Assembly: GCA_029817715.1 (NCBI GenBank)
Contig: JARUPY010000283.1
Coordinates: 1 to 64,000, forward strand
Reading direction: 5' to 3'
DNA length: 64,000 nucleotides
From: Melastoma dodecandrum
Lineage: Eukaryota > Streptophyta > Magnoliopsida > Myrtales > Melastomataceae
Under the pieces are notes generated by a model that was not told where the DNA came from, did not search any database, and saw only the letters and a program-made list of their open reading frames with translations. Within the stretch, counting starts at the first letter, position 1; each line of letters begins with the position of its first letter. Made by a program: the position numbers and the translations under genes. Shown here in pieces: positions 34,163 through 45,210 of the stretch.

Positions 34163-37100
34163 GGCTGCCGACACCGTAAAACGTAGTCCTTCCGCTCCGG
34201 AGGCCAACTGCTCTGCCGCACTCCGTCGGTTGGTTAGAAGCGCCGACAGAGGGGACGGATAGGGTGGGTACGAAAGTGCTTGCAAATTGCAAAGGATGAG
34301 TTGGGAGAGTGTGGGCGCCGAGCATGGGACAGCAACTGAGTGGTATTTATTGAATTAAACAGAACACGCAGGGGATGGGGAGGTGATGTGAGGTTCGGAG
34401 GGCACGTGAACTATTTACGTACATGTAAATAAAGGGGGAAGTGGTAATAACCGGGTGAGATTTAGAGAAAGCGACGTGTCCTCATAGTAATCGGGAAAGA
34501 ATATGAGGCGTGATTTTGTTATTTCGCACACGATATGCCTTCTTATTTTATAATTTTGAAATTATTATTACCGTTACTAATGGCATCATCGTGTTACTCG
34601 TGTAGAAGGATGTTATCATATGGGACGACTACGAAATTGGAAGACAAATGAAGTAAACACTCGAAATCACTCGCTACTTGTGGCGGGTTCCCTCTGGCCA
34701 ATAAGGACATCCTCCCAATGCTCCTGCATTAGTTAGTACTAACAAGTTGGTATCGTGGAGGGAGGGGAGCAAGGAACGACGTCCACAAAAAATTTATGTT
34801 AATAATTCAATTGGTGGACTATAAACAACTTCTGTATAATTCTTTTAATAAAGGGTAAATAAATATTTTCGAAATCGATTGCAGGTGAAATCATGAACCA
34901 ACACGAAATGATAAGGTGGGAATTTTTAGACAAAAGATCCTGCAAGAAATCGGGAAAAGGACTGGGGTTCCTGCCGATAAGGGCCCAGGCACAGGCTGTT
35001 GGAAAACCACGTGATTTTCCGATTCCAGGACAACTTTCGAACACCGCCACCACTACCGACGCGGACAGAGAGCTGTCCAAAATCCAAAACTGAAGCAATT
35101 GGGGGAGAAAGGAAACGTAGGTGGGTTTTCTTTTCTGAACCAAATCCTAGTTCGGCCCAATCGGTTTGAAATGTTGGGCCTGGAAGAAAAGTTTTAGGCT
35201 TAGGTTAAAGTCGAATAAGGTTTATAAAAAGTCAGTCTGTCAACTTATAATGAGTTTACAGAAAGTCCACGAAGGATAAGTCTACAATGATGTCCAGAGG
35301 TCCATCTGAACTGGCAAATCTACTCGACAGACTACAACACGTATCGTCTCCGACCCTGCCGTTTGTGTTATGGGCCTGGGCTGCGAGGCGGTATGGTAAT
35401 GTGGGCTGTGACCATTATGGGCTTCTTGTCGTGCCTTGGAAGGGAGGCCCACTGTAGCTTTCAATGTATATGTCTTATGGGGCCTAAGGCCACTTGGCAC
35501 AAAGTCTTATTTTAGTATTATGACTTTTTAGATGACTTAATAATCTTTGAATACTTTTGTAAGCCGTAGATACATACATGCATACATGATGCCTACCTAA
35601 GATGAGAGCATCAAGTGTCGAGAAATATTTTATTTGTCAAAGTAAAAACATTCGGTTAGAAAGGACATTTGTCAAAGGAGGCCATCCATTAAAGAAGCAT
35701 TTTAATATGCACTTTGAAAGTCGTGAATCTTTGGTAATTGATATTTCAATTTTTCTTTCTAATTTCAGAATATATTAAAATGAAAAAAAAATTATGAAGC
35801 TGAGTTTTTACTGAAAATAAGAAAAAAAAGAGGGTGTCAATTGGTTGGCCAAATGCGTTTTTTCCTGACTAGTAAGGAAAGGTGGGAGAAACCCAAAAAC
35901 GGCTAAAAATGGAAATTGGACCGGCTTGATTAGGTTTCCGTATTGGCCCCAGAATGGCAAAAAGAAGAAACAGTTGGGGAGTCGCTGACATGTCATTTCC
36001 TGCCCCCTCTACATTGACTAATACTCAGAATTACCCTCCCTGCTTTTGTTGATTTTCTCTTTTATCTTCTTGAATCTATTCCTTGGCTTATGTTTAGGGT
36101 GCAGATGTATTTGATTGGCGTAGTGCGGGTGTATTTATTCTATGTACCACCATTGAATTGGATTCGGAATTGTTAAATTTGATCTGACATCGTATTCCTT
36201 TCGCTGGTGCCGACGATAACTGCTCAGCTACCAACTGATCATCACCACAATTATTTACATCACGGCAGGACGTTGTTTTTACGTAATTATTTTGCCTTCA
36301 ATCGTTAGGGACAGGAGTGAGATTATGACAAGGAGACAGTTGACCTAACAATATTTTATCATTACCAACTGTCACTTGGAGGAGATCGATCGGTGTAACT
36401 TTCCTCCTTGTCCGAACTCGCGAATTAAACCTTGAAAAGAAAATAGAGGGAATGTTTGAATTAGTATCATGCAACAGTGTAATCGATGCATGATACGAAC
36501 TTTGCCGGTGAGTTGTAACTTATTAGCGAGCACGACCATCCCCTTACTCTTTCTCGCTCCGACTGTTTTGCTAATGCGACGCTTATTAAGGCTCATGCGA
36601 CGCCTGCAGAGATCTTTTAGTAGCAAAGATAATAACATATCCAACTCAACAAAACGGCGACAATCACTCATATTATTGTTCTCGATAATAAACAGATGAC
36701 CGAACTATGGCGGACACGCAGCTCACTCGTGTATGGTAGAATTTCGCTCTAAGTTTAGATCTTTCTCAACTCTTTATTCACAAGTAAACTCTCTTACTTC
36801 AAGTCTATTTCGTCGAGTCTCTCTCTCCATATATATGGTCTAGGTCGCCCTGCCGCTTTCGTATCGCAATGTCCGTCCCATCCCGTCAATCTGCAATGTA
36901 TCTCACCGTGATCTCTGCGAATGTTCATTTGTTGCGAGTTCGGTGAAGCTGGTACTCGCTCACCAGCTCATGATTACGTCTTATCTTACCGTCCCCGATT
37001 TGTTTGCTAGATAGAAATATTATGATGTAATGTCGTTTTCCTGGGACAGGCTTTCTCTGCCCGTTTTAACCTGGTAAAGCTGTATCTTAACCTCACTCAC

Positions 37101-37230
37101 AGAAATGGAATATTAATATATTTATACAGTGCGATATATAATTTCTTTATTGAGGACTATATTTATCCAATTGTGTTCACGATATCAAGCTATTACCAGA
37201 TCTATTACAAAAACATAAGTTGGTGTTTCT
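34163..37230. other. Intergenic, no supported gene
   Basis: Promoter side of the apiose/xylose synthase gene on the left and the 3' side of the first BAHD gene on the right. Frames at 34799-35143 and 36372-36671 have no recognisable domain. A segment around 36980-37075 resembles one around 43450-43540, part of the BAHD duplication. Confidence 0.45.
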
Positions 37231-38556
37231 TCAAAGAACGTAGCAGTTCTGCATGAACCTCTCGACGTGCTCCTTGTAAATTGGTATGAACACGTCGATG
37301 CTCCCATCCCCTATTAACGACGGCAACACGAATATCGAACCCTCGGTTGGGAAGTACGACGGCATGAACGTGTGCGGGCTCCCGCACCCAAAGTCCAGGC
37401 TGTAGAAAGGGAACCCTAGCCAGCTATGAACCTCCAGGTTCGGTCCAATGACCGAGTTGAGCAGGCCAGCTGATGGGACGAGGTTGTTTGAACTGTAGTC
37501 CTTCAGCTCTGTGCTTGCATAATCAATGAACGACTGGAAGTAGTCCCTGTTGAGTTTGGAGACAGCGTCATGGATGACCTCCGTTGTGTAAGGCAGCTGT
37601 TCACCGAGCAAATCCTTGACCTTGGACTTGGGGAATGCCCATAGGACGAGGTTTCCGAAGTAGTTGTTGGATATCAGTGGGTTTAGCTTCGTGCGGCCAT
37701 TGACGGATATCCTGACATGGGTGGTCTTTTCCTCGCCGAGTCCCCTCGCTTTCATTTTGCAACGCCAGAGATGCGCGACCAGGCTTTCGAAGGTGCTGTA
37801 CTTATTGTTGCCACCCAGGAGGGAGGAAGCCAGGCTCTTGAGGTCTGACAGGAACTTAGTTGGGAAGTGGACCTTTAACACCACGATGTTCTCAGCGGGG
37901 ACGTTGGCATTGGCAGGATCGTAGGGGTTGATGAGCTTCTTGTTCAGGTACTCGATGCGGTTGTGGTCGTACTCGACCCTTGGCGGGTCCCTGGGGACGA
38001 AGATCGAGCGGTCATACATCGGAGGCTGCCCCAGGCCGACCCCACGGCAGGCCTTCCCCCATGCAACAAGGAAATTGCTTGTGGCATGGCCGTCGGCGAC
38101 GAGGTGATGGGCCGTGAACCCGACCACAAGAGAACCACAACCGAACCGGGTCAGCTGAACCTGGACGAGCTCCTCCCCTCCCTTCAGGCTCGGGTGGAGG
38201 TTCAGCAGTGCAGGCGACTGCTTGAGCTGCATTGCTGGGTTGAGCCTGCCCTCGACAGAAGCCTCGACGAGGCGGACGCCCCCGTCATTGAGGAGAATGA
38301 CGTTCTCGCCTTTGGAGTTCTTCCCTAGCCGCCCCGCCCATTCACGGTAAATTGACAACACCCTCTCCAACCCCCTTCTGATGGCGGAGTTGGGCGGGTT
38401 CGGGGGATGGTAGGCATAGATCACGGCCATATGGCAGCTGAAGGTGACGTTGTCGAAGACGGAGAGTGGGATGCATTTGGTTGTGAGTGGAGGGGAACAA
38501 TCGTCCCATTCATAGGAAGGCTTGATGATTCTCGAGGACTCGATCATCACCTCCAT
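37231..38556 (-). CDS. BAHD acyltransferase, 441 aa (copy 1)
   Basis: BAHD family enzyme transferring an acyl group from acyl-CoA to an amine or alcohol in the cytosol. Intronless frame. I chose the ATG at 38556 (MEVMIESS) over 38562 because it gives exactly the length of the tandem paralogue. The catalytic HXXXD is HLVAD at residues 151-155 (in AHHLVADGHA). The second family motif, normally DFGWG, reads DFGCG here, near residue 390. The sequence style (SYEWDDCSPP, MAVIYAY, VRISVNGRTKLNP, SLIGDGSIDVFIPIY) is that of tryptamine/agmatine/putrescine hydroxycinnamoyltransferase-like and shikimate HCT-like enzymes. The acceptor is not predictable from sequence. No defects seen. The paralogue at 43768-45093 has the same strand and length. 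Confidence 0.9.
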   Translation of the reverse strand: MEVMIESSRIIKPSYEWDDCSPPLTTKCIPLSVFDNVTFSCHMAVIYAYHPPNPPNSAIRRGLERVLSIYREWAGRLGKNSKGENVILLNDGGVRLVEASVEGRLNPAMQLKQSPALLNLHPSLKGGEELVQVQLTRFGCGSLVVGFTAHHLVADGHATSNFLVAWGKACRGVGLGQPPMYDRSIFVPRDPPRVEYDHNRIEYLNKKLINPYDPANANVPAENIVVLKVHFPTKFLSDLKSLASSLLGGNNKYSTFESLVAHLWRCKMKARGLGEEKTTHVRISVNGRTKLNPLISNNYFGNLVLWAFPKSKVKDLLGEQLPYTTEVIHDAVSKLNRDYFQSFIDYASTELKDYSSNNLVPSAGLLNSVIGPNLEVHSWLGFPFYSLDFGCGSPHTFMPSYFPTEGSIFVLPSLIGDGSIDVFIPIYKEHVERFMQNCYVL

Positions 38557-38632
38557 GATCAAAGAATTATGACTTCTTCCTTGGTGGTGTTTGTGTGTGT
38601 GTGTGTGTTAATGTTTACTGGCGCAGGCTTTT

Positions 38633-38640
38633 CTTTTATA
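38633..38640 (-). promoter_or_regulatory. TATA box of BAHD copy 1
   Basis: The minus strand reads CTATAAAAGAAAAG about 80 bp upstream of the start codon. A short GT/AC microsatellite (about 38593-38608) lies between it and the ATG, in the presumed 5' UTR. Confidence 0.6.
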
Positions 38641-41600
38641 GAGGGTTAGGAATAAGAAGTGACAAAAACTTTGTGGGACAACTACTATTAATTCCATACA
38701 TTGTCCTAAGTTGGTCGGTGGGAATAATCAGCAAATTACATTACAATTACTATTGCCATAAACTTGGAAATTAATGACACGCCACATTAGGTTTGCATCG
38801 GTCATTTTCTTTATAAGCAGAGGTCGTCTCAACAAAAGATTCCCATTGACCTAAAAACGAACAGGATGAAAACATTCGATCGGCTAGTGATTTTTTTTTT
38901 TTATCTTTTACCCGGACGATGATATCATGTAATAAAATCAATTATCAAGTAGCCCGACTTAACGGGCACACTAAGCCGTCCCCCTTTTGACGAGAGGTCC
39001 CGATACCATGTTAGAATATCGAACCGATCCATATGTCGAGTCCAGTATGCAAGTCTAGCGGAGTTTCACTCTAAAATTGTAGAAGGAGATGTCCGCTAAA
39101 TTTTATATATTTGACCGAATTTTTTTTTCTTTCCGATGTGGGATTGAATTTGATTAATTTTGGTGGCAACCTTTTGATCACTCATGACTACTCAATAAGG
39201 ATCACTTAAAGTCATTCCACGGAGCTTAGGTAATATAAGTTTCTGATTCAAATAATTTCAACATTTTTGTTATACTTTTGAACTACCCTGTAGTACGTGA
39301 ATTATTACTGTTTTCGCTGTTGTTGTTGTTATATGTACTATCAGAGGCGTCATGCCGGGGAGGAGTTCGGGGTTGGTAAGACAGGGCAACTCAAAACAAG
39401 AAATAAAATAATAAGACACGAGAATGCATTTGAGAAATTCTAACTAATCGATTTCCTAACATTTATTTAAAAATATTATTTGAAGAATTTTTAAAATTAC
39501 TCCATATTTCACCGAATATTTTTTCAAACTATGCTCAAATTCTAACATCTCCCGCGAGTTGTTCTCGCCACCGAAGAAAGCGACCGTGGGTTGTAAGCTT
39601 TTTTCCTTTATTGGACTTTGCGTGTGCGCGAGAATGTCATCACACGGACTGTCACTTCTTATACTTGCGATACTAAAACGTTATCAGTCGTTGCAGAGGT
39701 TGGATGATGACGAGGACGATGCGCCTTGCACCATCTCCCCCCGGTTGCACTTCAATTTCCACTCACCGAGTGTATTTTAATACCGAGTTTTTTTTTTAAT
39801 AAATATCGTGTGCCTGCCTGCCAACTTGCGATGAAGGTGTTGGTTATTTTCTTTATCATCCGAATCGGATGTGCAAATACTATTGAAATATTACAATGTA
39901 ATTTCTTTAATCCCGTTTCACATGGTTGGGTTGTAAGACCCAAATCCCCTCCCTCCAAAAAAAAAAAAAATTACTTTAACGTGTCACACGTAACACGACA
40001 TGTCACGTTAGTCCCTGTTAGAATCAACGACATGGCACGACCACGTGGGGATTTGAATTGCGTGTGTTTGTGTGTGGAGGATGAAATTCGGGGTCGTGAC
40101 ACGACACTAATCATAGTCCATAAAAATTGTAAGAGAAGTCTCAACTGGGGTTGGTGGAAAATGATTAAAATTAGTGTCCTTTGACATCCAGACGGTTTTT
40201 AACAACGATGCCGTCGCAAAACTCGTTTGATTTTAATTATTTCTTTCCAAGCAGTGAATAAACTAACTCATACTCAAAATTCATTCCAAATCGGCACCAA
40301 CCAACCAAAATTTTTGTTAGAAAAAATGATAATGGAATGGACGGTCGGTCGGTATTCCCGCGTCTTTAAGGATTCCATTAGAGCTGTTACAAGGCACGTC
40401 AACATGTATGGAATGTACAAGATAATTTAATCAATCATTAAAGGGTGGATGTCCCATTCCAGATCATAATCATAATCATCAAAAAAGTCAAATCATCCCT
40501 CATTTTCTTAAACAAAACTTAGTGTTAGAGTTATAAGTAAAATAGCCAAAGTAAAATAGCCAAAACAAACCCCAACACACCCACGAAAGAGTCAGTCTGT
40601 CTCTTGGAACATGCCAAAAGGAATAAACAAGTTGTCATTTCTTCTTATAAAAACTAGAAATGATTATTATCCCACCAAAGACTTAGACTTATGTGTGTTT
40701 TGTGCGGATTACTTATCTTGTTTTCGGCTCGAGTCTGAACACAATGACCCAAGTATCATTAGACTACAGTGCATGTGTATTTTTCGTGTATTAAATTTTG
40801 GTTAAATAAAATCGTGGGCCTCTTGGCTATAATAATAAGGATAGTAATTTTTATTACATGCTAAATTGGTTGGGGGGAATCGTCGTCTTGTTCGAACATA
40901 CAAAAAAATGGGGTTTTCTATTTTTATATTTATCGTTCTTTTTTATTTAATAATTTTTTTACATGGTCATTTTCTACTTCCAGGTGTGAATCGGACCGCA
41001 TAGTGGTAGAGACATTCAGATCTTCTCCACACAATACGTAGGAAAATCAGAACACATCAAGTTGGCACCCGATTTATTTCAATCAACAGACATTTTAATT
41101 AGTAATTGATGTCGATTTACAAGACCAACAACTATGAAACGCGATGGTAATAATAATAATAATAAGTTAAAGTCAAGTAGTCCAACGCCTTTTTTTTTTT
41201 AACTCAATATGTATATTACCTTTGCTTTGAACGGTAAACATAAAAACGAACAAAATAGAACATTGTTAAGGATTATAGAAGAAGATGCCCCGAATCTAAT
41301 ATGGTGGGATACATCTTATCAATTTCGGTTATCCCTTCACACTTAATTTCATATACCAAATCACCAGTTCGGCCCGATTCAACCGTTTCTGCTCTTGTTT
41401 GCTGCTATATCCCGTAACTTATAATGTGCATGTCGAGTTATCGATATGCCAGCATGTTTTCTCATATCCGACCACAAAGTCGGAGTACTAAGGACGAAAA
41501 TAGGTTCGTGTGCCCGATCGCGAGGAACCACGTAAGGTTTTTGGGCTTTTCGTCACATCCAGGATGTATGGAGACATTGGGCCATGAGACTAATGGGCTT

Positions 41601-42678
41601 GGAACGGGCCCAATTGGGCTTCCCCCGTGTCTCATTTGGGGGAGCTGATACTTCGGATTTGGCTTGGCAGCCTCACAAAATTTTCATTTAGTGTCAAAGC
41701 ATTCAAAAGGACTTTTGCATAGAATTTTCAAAAGATTTTGTTAATCCTTAATGCAATAGTTAAAGGCAATAATTTGTGCTTTTAATTTATTAATTTAACA
41801 AATAATAGAATTCATAAATTGTGTTTTTCGCATTTAACATGCTTCTTAAAATTACGAAAAAAACATTCAATAAAATTAATAATTATATTTTTATTTTTAG
41901 TGTCACCGTTAACGAGACCCATTTTAAAAAGATGGAAGCTTGAAGATGTTAAGTATTAAAAAATATATTCAGGGGGGTGGTTCCTATTGACCAACCATGT
42001 AAACAAAGAAATTTTACAACTCAACAAACATTTCTCTCCAATTACGACACGTCTTCTCTGCGATTACTAATCAACCAACCTGTTTTTTCTACCTAACCAC
42101 TTAAAAGGGAGGGGAAAAAAGAATAGAAATTATGTTGACTTGATTACCTTTTTTTTCTAATGGGCGCCGATTGGAAAACATGTCCCAAGGGGGGGATTCA
42201 TCAAGCCCCTCGTAATTGACCAATGCAATGAGTTTACTGTGTTGATTAGGGTTTATAATAATTGAAAATCATTATTATTAGTCAAACCTAAAGAAGCAAA
42301 CACCGACTTGGTGTACTGATCGACCACTTTGAAGTTGTTCCACACTCCCACCAACTTCTCCCTAGAAGAGGAAGAAAATAAGACATCGTTTCGCCCAATA
42401 TACTCTTGTTCAATCGAAATTCCAGTGAGTTACGATACTGCGTGCGCTGATCGAGCAAAACACCGAGCACCCCCCCAATTCGGCCACGAGTCATCATAGC
42501 TCGAGGGTTACTACGTCCAGGAGAAATCTCGTTCTCACGACGCATGCAGGGATTCCAGGGTTGTGACGAGCGAGTCGCGCCACGCGACTGAGCCCGTCAA
42601 TCATGCGGAACAATGTCATTGCCGCAAGTTCGTATCAAAGTCATTTCCTAGTGTCTAAACGTGTAGAATGCGATGGGA

Positions 42679-42727
<49 letters not shown>

Positions 42728-43767
42728 GTGGTGGTGGTGGTGGTCCAAATGTTTTGGTGACAACTTGGGTGCAAGTCCAAAAGACACGACAAAACAACTA
42801 GTATACGTATCTGTCACTCACCGAACACAACCCTCCCCCCCCTGGTTTTTTCCTCCTTATCATGAATCCCCTATTCTTAAATTCCCATGTTCGTGTGGGG
42901 CGGTCGCATGTTACAATGACAGGGGAGTCCAACTGTGCGACCGAACAATGGATGAGAGGATTGGAGATAGATGAGGACAACAACTACTACTACTACTAGT
43001 CTACCACCACCGCAACCCCCCCGCAGGTCGTTTTCCAGCCTCTCTGCCAAATTGCTATTGCATTTCGCTTCCAACTCTTTATTTCTAGTACGACGGGATT
43101 GTTATCCAACCCGCCTAACCCCCATTGAAAATTCTCGGTGCTATCGTTGGAAAGCAAATTTATGTCGCGTAGACGGTTTGGTTTCGTCGCGAAAATACGC
43201 GATCATTGGAGCCTACACTTAGCCTTTGGACTCCCGTCACGATGAGGACCGACACATCCAAAAAGAATTATCTATTTGAATCCAAACGTCGAGAAAATAT
43301 TTTCGGAGATGTTTTTCATTTTGTCTCATTGTTTGATATTCAAAATTAAGTCATAATTATCAGTTGGCATTGGAATTATTTGATTTGTTTCGACGTCGTA
43401 CTTCCAGTAGCGAACGCTAGCCGCTCAACTATTTCGTCTCAATGTCGTTTCGATCGTTGTTATTTGCATGAAAAATAAATGACACAACGTTGTTTTCCTG
43501 GACAGGCCTTTTCTTCCCCCCTTGACTTTTGATAGTTCCAATCCAACCCCAGTAATAAAATATATTATATAAGTGCCACAAATATTTACGTACCATAGTG
43601 CTCGTCTATTCAATTATCCATGTATCAAGTTAAAATTCGGATTAGTTCGGTAAGACAAGTCGTCATTCATATTTGTTAATTATTGTTAAGTATGAGTATA
43701 ATAGTATAGGTAAAAGAAAAACGAAAGGTTTAAAAAAAGAAGAACATATAAGTGACGTGGTGGTTCT
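38641..43767. other. Long intergenic region between the BAHD copies
   Basis: About 5 kb of AT-rich sequence with no supported gene. It contains an old transposon-like scrap at 38940-39130 with a CGATACCATGTTAGAA segment (similar to primer-binding regions of LTR elements) and an AG microsatellite (42683-42722). Frames at 42603-42974 read through the microsatellite and are not genes. Near 43450-43540 it resembles the 3' flank of BAHD copy 1. Confidence 0.45.
42683..42722. repeat. (AG)20 microsatellite
   Basis: Twenty uninterrupted AG dinucleotides, followed closely by a short GTG-rich run. Confidence 0.95.
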
Positions 43768-45093
43768 TCAAAGTACGTAGCAGTTCTGCATGAACCTCTC
43801 GACGTGATCCTTGTGAAGGGGTATGAAGGCGTCGATGCTTCCGTCCCCCATGAACGACGGTAATAAAAATACCGAATCCTCGGTCGGGAGGTACGATGGC
43901 ATGAACATGTAAGGGCTCCCGCACCCAAAGTCCAGCCCATAGAAAGGGAACCCTAGCCAGCTATAAACCTCCAGGTTCGGTCCCAGGACCGAGTGGAACA
44001 GGCACACCGACGAGGCGAGGTTGTTTGAACTGTCTTCCTTCAGCTCCGTACTCGCGTAGTCGATGAAAGACTGGAAGTAGTCCCCATTGAGGTTGGAGAC
44101 GGCGTTGTGGATGACCTTCGCGGCGTAGGGAAGCTGCTCCAGGAGCAGGTCCTTGACCTTGGACTTGGGGAATGCCCACAGGACGAGGTTTCCGAAGTAG
44201 TTGTTGGGTATCCTTGGGTTCAGCCTCGTGCGGCCGTTAACGGATATCCTGATCTGGGTGGTCTTGTTCCCCTCGATCCCCCTCGCCTTCATCTGGCAAC
44301 GCCAGAGATGGGCAAGCAGGCTCTCGAAGGTGCTGTACTTCTTGCCGTTGCCGAGGAGGGAGGAAGCCCGATTCTTGAGGTTCGAGAGGAACTCCAGGGT
44401 GAAGTGGACCTTTGTGACCACGATGTCCTCCGCGAGGACGTTGTTGTTGGCACGGTCGTGGAGGTTGATGAGCTTCTTGGACAGGTACTCGATGCCGTTA
44501 TGGTCGTACTCGATCCTCGGTGGGTCCCTGGGTATGAATACCGTGCGGTCATGCATCGGAGGCTCGCCCAGGTTGACCCCCCGGCAGGCCTTCCCCCATG
44601 CAACGAGGAAATTGCTCGTTGCCTGGCCGTCGGCAACGAGGTGATGGGCCGTGAACCCGACGACGAGAGAGCCGCAACTAAACCGAGTCAACTGCACCTG
44701 GACGAGTTCCTCTCCGCCCTTCAGGCTCGGGTGGAGGGTCAGCAGGACAGGCGACGGCTTGAACTGCATTGTAGGATCGAGCCTGCCCTCAACCGAAGCC
44801 TCGACGAGCCGGACACCCTCATCATTGAGGAAGATGACATTCTCGCCCTCGGAGTTCTTCCCTAGCCGTCCAGCCCATTCCCGGTAAATCGACAACACCC
44901 TCTCCAAGCCTTGCTTAATGATGGAGTTGGGCGAAGTCGGGGGACGGTAAGCATAGATCACAGCCATGTGGCCGCAGTAGTTGACGTTATCGAAAACGGA
45001 TAGAGGGATGCATTGGGTTGTGAATGGAGGCGAGCAATGACCCAACTCATAGGAAGGCTTGACGATGCTGGAGGACTCAATCTTAACCTTCAT
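43768..45093 (-). CDS. BAHD acyltransferase, 441 aa (copy 2)
   Basis: Tandem paralogue of the gene at 37231-38556, of identical length when the ATG at 45093 (MKVKIESS) is used. An upstream in-frame ATG at 45282 would lie beyond the TATA box, so I reject it. HXXXD is HLVAD (AHHLVADGQA). The second motif is again DFGCG rather than DFGWG. The C-terminus (HVERFMQNCYVL) is the same as in copy 1. Differences are scattered: for example LGHCSPPFTTQ for WDDCSPPLTTK and NYCGH for TFSCH early on, and MGDGSIDAFIPL for IGDGSIDVFIPI near the end. This fits two functional genes diverging in acceptor or expression. The specific substrate is unknown. Confidence 0.9.
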   Translation of the reverse strand: MKVKIESSSIVKPSYELGHCSPPFTTQCIPLSVFDNVNYCGHMAVIYAYRPPTSPNSIIKQGLERVLSIYREWAGRLGKNSEGENVIFLNDEGVRLVEASVEGRLDPTMQFKPSPVLLTLHPSLKGGEELVQVQLTRFSCGSLVVGFTAHHLVADGQATSNFLVAWGKACRGVNLGEPPMHDRTVFIPRDPPRIEYDHNGIEYLSKKLINLHDRANNNVLAEDIVVTKVHFTLEFLSNLKNRASSLLGNGKKYSTFESLLAHLWRCQMKARGIEGNKTTQIRISVNGRTRLNPRIPNNYFGNLVLWAFPKSKVKDLLLEQLPYAAKVIHNAVSNLNGDYFQSFIDYASTELKEDSSNNLASSVCLFHSVLGPNLEVYSWLGFPFYGLDFGCGSPYMFMPSYLPTEDSVFLLPSFMGDGSIDAFIPLHKDHVERFMQNCYVL

Positions 45094-45202
45094 GATGAAT
45101 AACAATAAGGAGAAAGCAAAAATGTGTTCTTGGGTTTTGATATGGTAATCTTTTGTTTTCAGGTTCTGATCAGTGTTCATTTTGAGAGGCATTACTAATG
45201 GC

Positions 45203-45210
45203 TTTTTATA
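45203..45210 (-). promoter_or_regulatory. TATA box of BAHD copy 2
   Basis: The minus strand reads CCTATAAAAAGCC about 110 bp upstream of the ATG at 45093, supporting that start over the more distal one at 45282. Confidence 0.6.

Noticed and set aside
38940..39130. Second LTR retrotransposon near a CGATACCATGTTAGAA segment
   Set aside because: Only a short primer-site-like piece is seen; no paired LTRs or tract could be found.
42603..42974. Frame of 123 aa through the AG microsatellite
   Set aside because: It is driven by the simple repeat (Arg-Glu run) with no domain.
44107..44865. A 252-aa plus-strand frame opposite BAHD copy 2
   Set aside because: It is antisense to a confident enzyme gene, and the same kind of shadow (37963-38328) occurs opposite copy 1.
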